Below, one piece after another: positions 47,156 through 55,811 of a stretch of DNA of 64,000 nt; positions within the stretch are counted from its first letter, which is position 1, and the number at the start of each line of letters is the position of its first letter. A model generated the notes under the pieces. It was not told the origin of the DNA and did not search any database. It worked only from the letters and a program-made list of their open reading frames with translations. Made by a program: the position numbers and the translations under genes. Where the stretch lies: contig NZ_FMCU01000002.1 in the NCBI RefSeq assembly GCF_900091525.1, positions 248,001 through 312,000 of the forward strand. Direction: 5' to 3'. This DNA comes from Micromonospora matsumotoense. Its GTDB lineage: Bacteria > Actinomycetota > Actinomycetes > Mycobacteriales > Micromonosporaceae.

Positions 47156-48292
47156 TCAACGCCACTCCACCGTGGACAGCTGGTCGACCAGTCCGGCCAG
47201 AAGGGCCGTTCGCTCCGGCATCCGGTCGAGCTGGACGTACTCGTCCCGGGCGTGCGCCCCACCACCCACCGCGCCCAGCCCGTCCAGCGTCGGCACCCCC
47301 AACGCGGCGGTGAAGTTGCCGTCGGACGCGCCCGCCGCGTGTGCCCCGCCCAGGGTCGGCATGCCGAGCTGGCCGGCGACCGACCGGGCGATCTCCAGCA
47401 GCGGCCGGGCCAGCTCCGGGGTCATCGGGTGACGGCCGATGTTGCCCTCCACCGCCAGTGTCGCCTCGGGCAGGAACGGCACCAGCTCGTGGATGGCCCG
47501 GTCGACGCGTTCGAGTTCGGCGCTGGTCCACGCCCGCACGTCGACCGCCAGGCTGGCCAGCTCCGGCACCGTGTTGGTGGTGGTGCCGGCCGCCAGCAGC
47601 GTCGGGGTGACCGACGTGCCGGAGCTGTGCCCCGCGCCGAGGGCGCGCAGCGTGAGGATCTGGTGGGCGACCTCGACGGTGGCGTTCACCCCCCGCTGGG
47701 GTTCCACCCCGGCGTGGGCGGCCCGGCCCTGCACGATGACCCGGTACACCGAGCCACCCTTGCGGGCCACCTTCACCTCCCCCTGCGGGGTGGCCGCCTC
47801 GCAGACCAGCACCGCGTCCGAGCGCCGCGCCTGGCGCTCGATCAGCGGCCGGGACGTGCCGGAACCGGTCTCCTCGTCGCAGGTGAGCAGCACGCCGACC
47901 GCGGAGGTGTCCGCCAGCAGGCCCAGCGCGGTGAACATCTGCACGATCCCGGCCTTCATGTCGCACACCCCGGGACCCGTCGCGATGTCCCCGCGAACGG
48001 TGAAGGGCCGGGACCGGACGGTGCCGATCGGGAAGACCGTGTCGAAGTGGCCGAGCAGCAGCACCCGTTGCCGGGCCGCCGGCCACAGCAGGTGCGGCAG
48101 GCCGTCGACGACGACCCGTTCGGCAGGCCGGCCGAGCACCTCCTCGCCCCAGCGGGCGAGCAGGTCGGCGCAGGACTCCAGGTGTGGCAGGTCGCCCGGG
48201 GCCGACTCGGCGGAGACCAGGGTACCCAGCCGCTCCACCATGTCGGGGCGGAGTTTCGTCGCGGCATCGAGCAGATCGCGCGGATGGTCCAT
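47156..48292 (-). CDS. M20-family metallopeptidase (carboxypeptidase G2-like)
   Basis: A 378-residue dizinc hydrolase from ATG at 48292, behind GGAGGG. Zinc and catalytic motifs are LLLGHFDTVFPIGT, GPGVCDMKAGIVQ (bridging Asp), TCDEETGSGTSRPLIE (catalytic Glu pair) and the C-terminal GGGAHARDEYVQ histidine. GRAAHAGVEPQRGVNATVEV belongs to the dimerisation domain. No signal peptide is present, so it acts in the cytosol. The closest functional model is glutamate carboxypeptidase, which removes C-terminal glutamate; the substrate here is unknown. Confidence 0.9.
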   Translation of the reverse strand: MDHPRDLLDAATKLRPDMVERLGTLVSAESAPGDLPHLESCADLLARWGEEVLGRPAERVVVDGLPHLLWPAARQRVLLLGHFDTVFPIGTVRSRPFTVRGDIATGPGVCDMKAGIVQMFTALGLLADTSAVGVLLTCDEETGSGTSRPLIERQARRSDAVLVCEAATPQGEVKVARKGGSVYRVIVQGRAAHAGVEPQRGVNATVEVAHQILTLRALGAGHSSGTSVTPTLLAAGTTTNTVPELASLAVDVRAWTSAELERVDRAIHELVPFLPEATLAVEGNIGRHPMTPELARPLLEIARSVAGQLGMPTLGGAHAAGASDGNFTAALGVPTLDGLGAVGGGAHARDEYVQLDRMPERTALLAGLVDQLSTVEWR

Positions 48293-48369
48293 CGAGCCCT
48301 CCAACTTCGCGGACAGTGACGGGCCTGGCCAGGCGACCCATCCACCATCGCAGCGCCGCCCGACGACGG

Positions 48370-49632
48370 TCATCCGTTGGCGTGCTCACCGTCCACGGCG
48401 TCGGCCAGCCGGGCCGCCCGGCCGTACAGGTAACGCTGGCGGGGGAGGTTCATCGACCGGCGGGCCGCGTGCGCGTACGCGGCCCGGGCCTCGGCGAGCC
48501 TGCCGCAGCGCTCCAGCAGGTGGGCGCGGGCGGTGTGCCGTCGGGGGTCGTCGCCGATCCGGGGATCGGCGGCCAGCGCGTCGAGCAGGCGCAGCCCGTC
48601 GACGGGGCCCCGGGCCATCGCCACCGCCACCGCGTGGTTGAGCGCCACCACCGGGTTGTCCGAGATCCGCATCAGCACCTCGTAGAGGGCCACGATCTGC
48701 GCCCAGTCGGTCTCCCCGGCGCTCGGTGCCTCGTCGTGCACCGCCGCGATCGCCGCCTGGAGCTGGTACGGCCCGACGTCCCCGCGCGGCAGCACCGCGC
48801 TGATCAGGGCCACCCCCTCGGTGATCTGACCGGCCCGCCACAGGTGACGATCCTGCTCCGCCATCGGCACCAGCTCACCCTCCGGACCGACCCGGGCCGG
48901 ACCGCGGGCGTCGGTGAGCAGCATCAACGCCAGCAACCCGGTCACCTCCGGGTCGTCCGGGAGCAGCCGGTGCAGCATCCGGGCCAGCCGGATCGCCTCG
49001 GTGGACAGGTCCACCCGGCGCAGGTGCGGGCCGGCGGTGCTGGCGTACCCCTCGTTGAAGATCAGGTAGAGCACCTGCCGGACCGCGTCGAGCCGGGCCC
49101 GGCGCGCGGCGGCGTCGGGCAACGCGAACGGCAGCCCGCTGTCCCGGATGCGCTGCTTGGCGCGGGTGATCCGCCGGGTCATGGTGGCCTCGGGCACCAG
49201 GAACGCCCGCGCCACCTCACCGGTGCTCAGCCCGCCGACGGCCCGCAGGGTCAACGCGATCTGGGCGGCCGGCGGCAGCGCCGGGTGACAGCACAGGAAC
49301 AGCAGAACCAGGCTGTCGTCGCCCGGGTCCCGGTGGTCGGCCGCCGGGGCGAGCCACCGGTCGGCCGGTAGTGCCCGGCCCTCGTCGCCCTCCCGGCGGC
49401 GGCGGGCCTGCTCGCTGCGGAGCAGGTCGGTCAGGCGGCGGGCGGCCACGGTGATCAACCAGCCCCGGGGGTGCTCCGGCAGCCCTTCGACCGGCCAGCG
49501 CGTCGCGGCGGCCAGCAGCGCCTCCTGGACGGCGTCCTCGGCGGTGTCGAAGTGGCCGTACCGGCGGACGACCGCGCCGAGGACCTGCGGCGCGAGCACG
49601 CGCAGCAGGTCCTCGACGGTGGGCGGGCCCAT
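48370..49632 (-). CDS. ECF sigma factor with long C-terminal TPR-like extension (SigJ/ECF41-like, YCII-linked)
   Basis: A 420-residue protein. Region 2 lies near residues 5-75 (YGHFDTAEDAVQEALLAAAT, HPRGWLITVAARRLTDLLRS) and region 4 near 110-175 (RAVGGLSTGEVARAFLVPEA, TMTRRITRAKQRI). An approximately 220-residue helical extension typical of the DUF6596 group follows (ALNHAVAVAMARGPVDGLRL, AHLLERCGRLAEARAAYAHA). The start ATG at 49632 is 10 bases after the YCII-domain gene. Such sigma factors are normally paired with YCII/DGPF proteins and have no classical anti-sigma factor; the extension is thought to regulate activity. Confidence 0.92.
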   Translation of the reverse strand: MGPPTVEDLLRVLAPQVLGAVVRRYGHFDTAEDAVQEALLAAATRWPVEGLPEHPRGWLITVAARRLTDLLRSEQARRRREGDEGRALPADRWLAPAADHRDPGDDSLVLLFLCCHPALPPAAQIALTLRAVGGLSTGEVARAFLVPEATMTRRITRAKQRIRDSGLPFALPDAAARRARLDAVRQVLYLIFNEGYASTAGPHLRRVDLSTEAIRLARMLHRLLPDDPEVTGLLALMLLTDARGPARVGPEGELVPMAEQDRHLWRAGQITEGVALISAVLPRGDVGPYQLQAAIAAVHDEAPSAGETDWAQIVALYEVLMRISDNPVVALNHAVAVAMARGPVDGLRLLDALAADPRIGDDPRRHTARAHLLERCGRLAEARAAYAHAARRSMNLPRQRYLYGRAARLADAVDGEHANG

Positions 49633-49642
49633 GGCGACCGGG

Positions 49643-50044
49643 TCAGCCGTCCAGGTCGTCGATGCCGTCGGCGACCGGCCGCACGTCGACGTACCCGCCC
49701 TCGGCGTCCGGGTCGACGAACCGGGCGGCGATCTCGGTGGCCCGGTCGAAGCTGACACAGTCGACGACGGTGAACCCGGCCAGCACCTCCTGCGTCTCCG
49801 GGTACGGCCCGTCGGTGACCACCGGCGTGCCCTGCCGCAGCCGCACCCGGCGGGCGTGCACCGGCGCGGTCAGCCCCTGCCCGTCGACCAGCTCACCGGA
49901 TTCGGCCAGCTCCTGGTGCACCGCCGCCATGTGGGCGTGCATCGCGGCGACCTGCTCGGGCGACATCGGTGGCCGCGCACCGGGGCGGCCGGCCATCGCG
50001 TCGTAGTCGTGCTGCGAGCCGTACAACATGATCAGGTATTTCAT
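49643..50044 (-). CDS. YCII/DGPF-domain protein
   Basis: A 133-residue small protein, start ATG behind GAGAGGAGAG. It has the dimeric ferredoxin-like YCII fold with the signature KYLIMLYGSQHDYDAM, VVTDGPYPETQEVLAGFTVV (the DGPF-like motif), and the final EGGYVDVRPVADGID. It lies directly before the long ECF sigma gene, the usual arrangement, and may modulate that sigma factor or carry out a detoxifying reaction. Function is not established for the family. Confidence 0.9.
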   Translation of the reverse strand: MKYLIMLYGSQHDYDAMAGRPGARPPMSPEQVAAMHAHMAAVHQELAESGELVDGQGLTAPVHARRVRLRQGTPVVTDGPYPETQEVLAGFTVVDCVSFDRATEIAARFVDPDAEGGYVDVRPVADGIDDLDG

Positions 50045-50159
50045 GGTCTCTCCTCTCGCCGGCCGTGGCCCGGCCGGACAGCAGAGACGTCGGGGCCGCC
50101 GGACCGATCCGGACAACAGCCCCGAGGCTAATCGCGCCGGCCGGGCGGGGGACCGTCCG

Positions 50160-50360
50160 GTGGGCGGCGACCACCTGTCGTGGTCCCATGAGGACATGTG
50201 GGTGGTGCTCGGGGCGGCGGCACTGGTGACGGTGGGCACGGTCGGCTGGGTCGCCTGGCGTGACCGGGCCGCGCCGCCGGGGCCGAGGACCACGCCGCCG
50301 GGCGGGACGCCCAGGCCAGACAGCATCGGTACGAGGGGAGCGAGCCTTCGCCCAGGGTGA
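50160..50360 (+). CDS. Possible small single-span membrane protein
   Basis: GTG at 50160 (GGGGG about ten bases upstream) opens a 66-codon frame with HEDMWVVLGAAALVTVGTVG and WVAWRDRAAPPGPR, a credible helix with a basic end and a Pro/Thr tail. It lies in the 463-base gap between the YCII gene and the metallopeptidase. Apart from this and the two flanking promoters nothing is recognisable in the gap. No family match. Could be chance. Confidence 0.3.
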   Translation: MGGDHLSWSHEDMWVVLGAAALVTVGTVGWVAWRDRAAPPGPRTTPPGGTPRPDSIGTRGASLRPG

Positions 50361-50507
50361 CCCGATCCGTCGGGGCCAGGAGCACCACTGAGCGTCCGAC
50401 CCGGGTCGACCCGGCTTGCCCATGGTCAACGGGACGCCGGCCGGGCATGATCGTTCCACGGCCGGGGTACCACCGACCGCAGGACCGGGACGCCTGGGAG
50501 GCACACG

Positions 50508-51275
50508 GTGACGGCAGGCTCGCAACGCCGCTCGCACGGACCGCTGGTCGCCGCGTTGACGGCGCTGGTGGTGGCGGTCGGCTGTGCGGCCGGCGGGGTG
50601 GGGGAGAGCGGCCCACAGGCACCCCGGGAACCGGCACCGCAGCAGTCGCCGCGCCCCGCGGCCCCGGCCTCGCCGGAGGCGGAGACCACCCGCGCCGACG
50701 GCACCACCAGCGTGGCCGAGTTCAAGAGCGACATCGCCGACGCCGTCACGATCGCCGAGCGGTACTGGGCCGCCCAGTTCCGGGCCTCCGGTCAACAGTT
50801 CCGGCCGATCCGTCAGATTCTGCCCTACCAGCGGGAGGGCGAGATCTCCTGCGGCGGTCAGGCGCTGCCCCGCAACAACGCGGTCTACTGCTCCCAGGGC
50901 GACTTCATCGCCTACGACGTCAACTGGTCGGTGGCGGCGTTCCGGCAGGTCGGTGACGCGTTCGTGTTCTATCTGCTGGGCCACGAGTACGCCCACGGCA
51001 TCCAGATCCGGCTCGGCATCCGTGCCGACTTCACCATCCAGCAGGAGTTGCAGGCCGACTGCATGGCCGGGGCGTACCTCGGCGGCTCGGTCCGCGACGG
51101 CACCCTGAAACTCGACGCCGGCGACCTGGACGAGTTCCGCGACGGACTGCTCGCCGTCGGCGACGACCCCGACCAGCCGTGGTTCGCCGAGGGGTCGCAC
51201 GGCACGGCCGAACAGCGCACCGACTGGTTCTTCCGCGGCTACGAGAAGTCCCTGGACGCCTGCAACCTGGGCTGA
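50508..51275 (+). CDS. Secreted neutral zinc metallopeptidase lipoprotein (YpfJ family)
   Basis: A 255-residue exported protein from GTG at 50508. The signal peptide ends in VAVGC, giving a lipidated Cys26, then a Pro/Ala/Glu linker. The peptidase domain has FYLLGHEYAHGIQIRLG with the HExxH zinc motif (His159, Glu160, His163). The third ligand is probably in QQELQADCMAGAYLGG. Four cysteines (EISCGG, VYCSQG, ADCMAG, DACNLG) may form two disulfides. It acts outside the membrane; the substrate is unknown. 94 bases before the HAD hydrolase gene. Confidence 0.9.
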   Translation: MTAGSQRRSHGPLVAALTALVVAVGCAAGGVGESGPQAPREPAPQQSPRPAAPASPEAETTRADGTTSVAEFKSDIADAVTIAERYWAAQFRASGQQFRPIRQILPYQREGEISCGGQALPRNNAVYCSQGDFIAYDVNWSVAAFRQVGDAFVFYLLGHEYAHGIQIRLGIRADFTIQQELQADCMAGAYLGGSVRDGTLKLDAGDLDEFRDGLLAVGDDPDQPWFAEGSHGTAEQRTDWFFRGYEKSLDACNLG

Positions 51276-51369
51276 GGATCAGGTCACGTCCGGGCGGTAC
51301 GGCGACGGGCGGTCCGGGCCGGGCTGGCAGGATCGCCCGGAGACCACCCGTGACCGCCAGGAGGACCCA

Positions 51370-52041
51370 CTGAGCAGCCCACACCCCGCCGCCGTGCTCT
51401 TCGACATGGACGGCACCCTGGTCGACAGCGAGAAGCTCTGGGACGTCGCCCTGCACGAGTTGGCCGCCGAGTACGGTGGCACGCTGACCGGCCCGGCCCG
51501 GCGCGCGATGATCGGCACCGCGATGGCCGCGTCGATGCGCATCCTCCACGACGACCTCGGTCAACCCGGGCGGGACCCACAGGCCAGCGCCGAGTGGATC
51601 AACGCGCGGATCCTGGAGCTGTTCCGCACCGGGCTGCGCTGGCGGCCGGGCGCGTTGACGCTGCTGCGGGCGGTCCGCGCCGCCGGCATCCCCACCGCGC
51701 TGGTCACCTCCAGCGGCCGGCCCCTGGTCGAGGTGGCCCTGGACACCCTCGGCCGGGACAGCTTCGACGCCGTGGTCTGCGGGGACGAGGTGGACTCGGC
51801 CAAGCCGCACCCCGAGCCCTACCTGACCGCCGCCCGGCTGCTGGGCGTGCCGATCGGCCGGTGCGTGGCGATCGAGGACTCGCCGACCGGGGTGGCCAGC
51901 GCGCTCGCCGCCGGTGCGGCGGTGCTGGCCGTACCGGCGGAGGTGCCGCTGCCGCCGACCGACGGCGTACACCAGGTGGAGAGCCTGACCTCGGCGGACC
52001 TGGAGCTGTTGGCGGCGCTGCTCGGCGAGCCACCCGCCTGA
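51370..52041 (+). CDS. HAD-superfamily phosphatase (beta-phosphoglucomutase-like)
   Basis: About 223 residues. The catalytic loop LFDMDGTLVDSE holds the nucleophile and acid/base aspartates. VTSSGRP is motif II, and KPHPEPYL with the lysine and IEDSPTGV with the metal aspartate are motifs III and IV. A helical C1 cap lies between. An ideal AGGAGG at 51359-51364 sits five bases before CTG at 51370, which gives the N-terminus SSPHPAAVLFDMDG. The first standard start is GTG at 51394, which removes eight residues and lacks a ribosome binding site. CTG initiation is therefore likely. Confidence 0.85.
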   Translation: MSSPHPAAVLFDMDGTLVDSEKLWDVALHELAAEYGGTLTGPARRAMIGTAMAASMRILHDDLGQPGRDPQASAEWINARILELFRTGLRWRPGALTLLRAVRAAGIPTALVTSSGRPLVEVALDTLGRDSFDAVVCGDEVDSAKPHPEPYLTAARLLGVPIGRCVAIEDSPTGVASALAAGAAVLAVPAEVPLPPTDGVHQVESLTSADLELLAALLGEPPA

Positions 52042-52096
52042 GTCGCCGCGACCGACCGGCCGTGACCGGCGGTGGGGGCGGTCCGGGCAGCCACGA

Positions 52097-52132
52097 CGAG
52101 GGGGGCTCCGCCGACCGGCGGAACCCCCCTCG
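52097..52132. terminator. Bidirectional terminator between the HAD and FtsX-type genes
   Basis: CGAGGGGGGCTCCGCC (52097-52112) pairs with GGCGGAACCCCCCTCG (52117-52132) with one G-T type mismatch and a 4-base loop, between two convergent stops at 52041 and 52145. Confidence 0.7.
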
Positions 52133-52144
52133 CGGTGTGCGGGA

Positions 52145-54697
52145 TCAGTCGTGCGCGATGGCGCCCAGCACGTTGATCCGGGCCGCCCGCACCGCCGGGA
52201 GCACCGCCGCCACCACGCCGATGATGGCCGCCAGCAGCAGGAACAACCCCATCTGGCCCCACGGCAGGATCAGGTCGGTGATGCCCTCGTCCTTGAGCGC
52301 CCGGACCACCGCCGCGCCCAGGCCGACACCGACGACGATCCCGAGCAGCGCCCCGAAGATCGAGATCACCACCGCCTCGACGGTGATCATCCGCATGGTC
52401 TGCGCCCGGCGCAGCCCGATCGCCCGCAGCAGACCCAACTCGCGGGTCCGCTCCAGCACCGACAGGGCCAGCGTGTTGACGATGCCGAGCACCGCGATCA
52501 CGATGGCCAGCGCCAACAGGATCTGGATCATCGTGAGCAGGCTGTCCAACGAGCCGGTCTGCTGCGCGACGAACGCGTCCCGGTCGGCCACCGACACCTC
52601 GGGGCTGTCGGCCAGCAGCGTCTCCAGCTGTGGCTGTACGTCCGCCACCCGCGCCCCCGGCGCCAGCTGGATGAACCCCTGGTTGGGCTTGGGGATGGCG
52701 AAGTCCTTCACCGCCTGCGGCGGCAACTGCACCGGGCTGGTCAGCTCGGAACTCTCGTAGATGCCACTGACCGTGTAGGTGCGCGGCTCGCCCCGGGAGG
52801 CCTGCACGGTCACCGTCGAGCCGACCGACACGTTGCGGGACTTGGCGGTGTCCGAGCTGAACAACATCTGGTCCGGGCCGAGCCGGCTGATGTCACCGGC
52901 GGTGGCCTTGGCCCCGAAGATCCGCTGCAACGCGGTCACGTCGCTCGACGCGGCCAACCAGGTGACCTTGCCGTCGACCATGCCCATGTCGCCGTACTCG
53001 CCGTCGGCCAGCTGCACACCCGGCAGCGCCGCCGCCTTCTCCAGCACCGCCGGGTCGAAGCTCGCCGGACGCGGACCGGCCGACGCCCCCGAGATCACCA
53101 GCTCGGCCTTGATGTTGTCCCGGGCCAGCGCGCCGATGCTGCCCTTCGCCGAATCCAGGATCACCGTCACCCCGGTCACCAGGGCGATGCCGACCATCAG
53201 CGCCGCCGCGGTGATCGCCGTCCGGCGCGGGTTGCGGCCGGAGTTGAGCCGGCCCAACTTGCCCGGCACCGACCAGGCGAAGATCGCCCCCAGCAGGGAC
53301 ACCACCGGTCGACTGATCAGCGGGGTCAGCAGCGCCACCCCGATGAAGGCGAACAGCACCCCACCCAGGATGACGGCCAGCGTGCTGCCCCCGGCGGTGC
53401 CGCTGAGCCCGAGGAACAACAGCACCGCGCCGATCCCGGTGATCACCCCACCGGTCACGGTCACCCTGGTCAACGGCCGATCCGGATTGGCCACGTCCTG
53501 CATCGCCGCGATGGGCGGGATGCGCGCCGCCCGCAGCGCCGGCAGCAGGGCCGCCACCACCGTGATCACCAGGCCGACCGCGAACGAACCGATCACCGCC
53601 GAGGCCGGCACCCCGATCCCGGCCAGCGTCAGCCCACCGGCCAGGTTGCCGAAGACGTACGCCAGCAGCGCGCCGATGCCGATGCCGGCGCCCAGCCCCA
53701 GCACCGAGGCGATCAGGCCGATCGCCACCGCCTCCAGCACCACCGAACCGATGATCTGCCGGCCGCTGGCGCCGATCGCCCGCATCAACGCCAGCTCCCG
53801 GGTCCGCTGGGCCACGATGATCGAGAAGGTGTTGAGGATGAGGAAGGTGCCCACCAGCAGCGCGACGGCGGCGAAACCGAGCAGGATCTTGTTGAAGAAG
53901 GACAGGCCCTCCTTCAGGCTCGCCGAGGCGTCCGCCGACAGTTGCGCGCCGGTCTTGACCTCGAAACCGTCGCCGAGCGTCCGGGCCACGTCGTCACGCA
54001 ACCTGGTGTCGCTGACCCCGTCGGCCGCCCGGACCGTGATGTTGGTGAAGACGTCCCGCTCGCCGAGCAGCAACCGCTGCGCCACCGGCGTGGTGAAGGC
54101 GATCTCGTTGACCCCGCCGATCGAGTCCCGGTCACCGCTGTAACCGAAGACCCCCACCAGGGTGAAGGTCTGCTTCGGCGCCAGCGGGGTCTGCACCCCG
54201 ACCCGGTCGCCGACCTTCACCTTCCCCGCCTGCGCCAGCGCCGCGTTGACGACGATCTCGTCGTCCGCTCCGGGCGCCCGGCCCTCCCGCAGCTTCACCA
54301 GGTCACTCTCGCCCTGCCAGTTCGACCCGAGCTGCGGCGGCCCGAACGAGGTGACCACCTTGCCGTTGCTGCCGATCAGCTGGGCCCCGTCGGTGGTGAC
54401 CACGCCGGTGGCCTCGGCGACCCCGGCGACCGCGTCGACCCGCTGCACCGTCGCCGCCGGCACCGTGGTCGGCACCGGCTCACCCTGCATCTCGCTGAGC
54501 GCCACCTTGGGCTTGCCGGCGACGTTGACGTCGATGCCCTCGTAGGCGTCGGCGAAGACCGCGTCGAACGACCGGCCCAGAGTGTCGGTGAGCACGAACG
54601 CCCCCGAGACGAACATGACGCCCAGCACCACGGCCAGGCCGGACAGCAGCAGGCGCACCTTGCGCGCCAGCAGACTCTTGAGGGTGGCCCGCAACAT
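52145..54697 (-). CDS. ABC transporter permease of MacB/FtsX type, duplicated
   Basis: An 850-residue inner-membrane protein with an N-terminal helix (VRLLLSGLAVVLGVMFVSGA), a large extracytoplasmic MacB-PCD domain, a first FtsX helix set (about residues 265-480, GFAAVALLVGTFLILNTFSI), a second helix and periplasmic domain, and a second FtsX set at the C-terminus (LLALAIVIAVLGIVNTLALS). The motif RTRELALMRAIGAS and its copy RTRELGLLRAIGLR show internal duplication. It couples ATP hydrolysis in the cytosol to mechanical work or lipid/peptide export. Start ATG overlaps the stop of the ATPase gene by one base. Confidence 0.93.
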   Translation of the reverse strand: MLRATLKSLLARKVRLLLSGLAVVLGVMFVSGAFVLTDTLGRSFDAVFADAYEGIDVNVAGKPKVALSEMQGEPVPTTVPAATVQRVDAVAGVAEATGVVTTDGAQLIGSNGKVVTSFGPPQLGSNWQGESDLVKLREGRAPGADDEIVVNAALAQAGKVKVGDRVGVQTPLAPKQTFTLVGVFGYSGDRDSIGGVNEIAFTTPVAQRLLLGERDVFTNITVRAADGVSDTRLRDDVARTLGDGFEVKTGAQLSADASASLKEGLSFFNKILLGFAAVALLVGTFLILNTFSIIVAQRTRELALMRAIGASGRQIIGSVVLEAVAIGLIASVLGLGAGIGIGALLAYVFGNLAGGLTLAGIGVPASAVIGSFAVGLVITVVAALLPALRAARIPPIAAMQDVANPDRPLTRVTVTGGVITGIGAVLLFLGLSGTAGGSTLAVILGGVLFAFIGVALLTPLISRPVVSLLGAIFAWSVPGKLGRLNSGRNPRRTAITAAALMVGIALVTGVTVILDSAKGSIGALARDNIKAELVISGASAGPRPASFDPAVLEKAAALPGVQLADGEYGDMGMVDGKVTWLAASSDVTALQRIFGAKATAGDISRLGPDQMLFSSDTAKSRNVSVGSTVTVQASRGEPRTYTVSGIYESSELTSPVQLPPQAVKDFAIPKPNQGFIQLAPGARVADVQPQLETLLADSPEVSVADRDAFVAQQTGSLDSLLTMIQILLALAIVIAVLGIVNTLALSVLERTRELGLLRAIGLRRAQTMRMITVEAVVISIFGALLGIVVGVGLGAAVVRALKDEGITDLILPWGQMGLFLLLAAIIGVVAAVLPAVRAARINVLGAIAHD

Positions 54698-55464
54698 CAG
54701 CCGGCCACCTCGACCGGGGTGTCCAGCTTCTTCATGGTGTCCAGCACCGTGTCGGCGGTCGGCTCGATCAGCTCCGAGACGATCTGCCCGTCGGCGAGGA
54801 AGACCACCCGATCGGCGTACGCGGCGGCGGTCGGGTCGTGGGTGACCATCACGATGGTCTGCCCGTGCTCACGTACCGAGTTGCGCAGGAAGTTGAGCAC
54901 CTCCGCACCGGAACGGGAGTCCAGGTTGCCGGTCGGCTCGTCGGCGAAGATCACCTCGGGCCGGGCGACCAGCGCCCGCGCGCAGGCGACCCGCTGCTGC
55001 TGACCCCCGGAGAGCTGCGAGGGCCGGTGCCCCAGCCGGTCCCGCAGGCCCACCGTGTCGATCACCGTGTCGTACCAGGCCGGGTCGGGCTTGCGGCCGG
55101 CGATCGACATCGGCAGCAGGATGTTCTCCTGGGCGGTGAGCGTGGGCAGCAGGTTGAACTGCTGGAAGATGAAGCCCACCTTGTCCCGGCGCAGCTTCGT
55201 CAGGCCCGAGTCACCCAGCCCGGTCACCGTGGTGTCGCCGATCTGCACGGTGCCCTTGCTCACCGAGTCCAACCCGGCCAGGCAGTGCATCAACGTCGAC
55301 TTGCCCGAGCCCGACGGGCCCATGATCGCGGTGAATCTGCCCCGCTCGAACTCGGCGCTGACCCCGCGTAGCGCGGCGACCTGCGCCTCGCCGGTGCCGT
55401 ACACCTTCCACACGTCGTTCGCCCGGGCCGCGGCCTGCGAGTGCCGGCCTACCGTCGCGGTCAC
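54697..55464 (-). CDS. ABC transporter ATP-binding protein (MacB/LolD type)
   Basis: A 255-residue ATPase from GTG at 55464, preceded by GAGG. Walker A is MGPSGSGKST (about 48-57), the Q-loop FIFQQFNLLPTL, the signature LSGGQQQRVACARAL and Walker B with catalytic Glu VIFADEPTGNLDS followed by the H-loop MVTHDPTAA. It partners the overlapping FtsX-type permease. A histidine kinase/response regulator pair follows upstream on the same strand beyond a 347-base gap, a layout typical for antibiotic-peptide exporters, but direct regulation is inference. Confidence 0.95.
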   Translation of the reverse strand: MTATVGRHSQAAARANDVWKVYGTGEAQVAALRGVSAEFERGRFTAIMGPSGSGKSTLMHCLAGLDSVSKGTVQIGDTTVTGLGDSGLTKLRRDKVGFIFQQFNLLPTLTAQENILLPMSIAGRKPDPAWYDTVIDTVGLRDRLGHRPSQLSGGQQQRVACARALVARPEVIFADEPTGNLDSRSGAEVLNFLRNSVREHGQTIVMVTHDPTAAAYADRVVFLADGQIVSELIEPTADTVLDTMKKLDTPVEVAG

Positions 55465-55811
55465 GTCATCTACCTCTTCCGTCTGGCTGTGTTGCCCCAC
55501 CGCCCCCGCTGGTCGGTGGGGTCGATCTCATCCTCGGTGCCGGTCGGCGGAGATCCGTCCGACCACGGGGTGACCCGAGGCGGATTTCCCGCTGCGGGTC
55601 GGCCCGGAGACCGGCTCAGGGTTGCCCCTGAGTCGACGACCGGTCACTGTTCGTGCCGCCGCCACGGCGGTGTCGATGCTAGAACCTGACGCCGTGTCAT
55701 GGTCAACCGCGCCGCGTCGTCTTTCGTCACGGTAGGTGAGCGAGGCAACGCTGCCGTCGGCCTCCCGGCCTCACCCTGGGTACGCCCTGAGGGGGACCCG
55801 CCGTCAGTTGG
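55465..55811. other. 347-base gap before the ABC exporter genes
   Basis: Holds the promoter region of the minus-strand ABC exporter and the end of the two-component operon. Small dyads occur (such as CCTCA...TGAGG near 55771-55795), but no convincing terminator, operator or gene was identified. Confidence 0.45.

Noticed and set aside
52151..55003. A 950-codon open frame on the plus strand opposite the FtsX permease and ATPase genes
   Set aside because: It is the mirror of real high-GC coding sequence, is rich in Arg/His/Pro/Gln, and shows no domain. Many similar antisense frames occur through the window.
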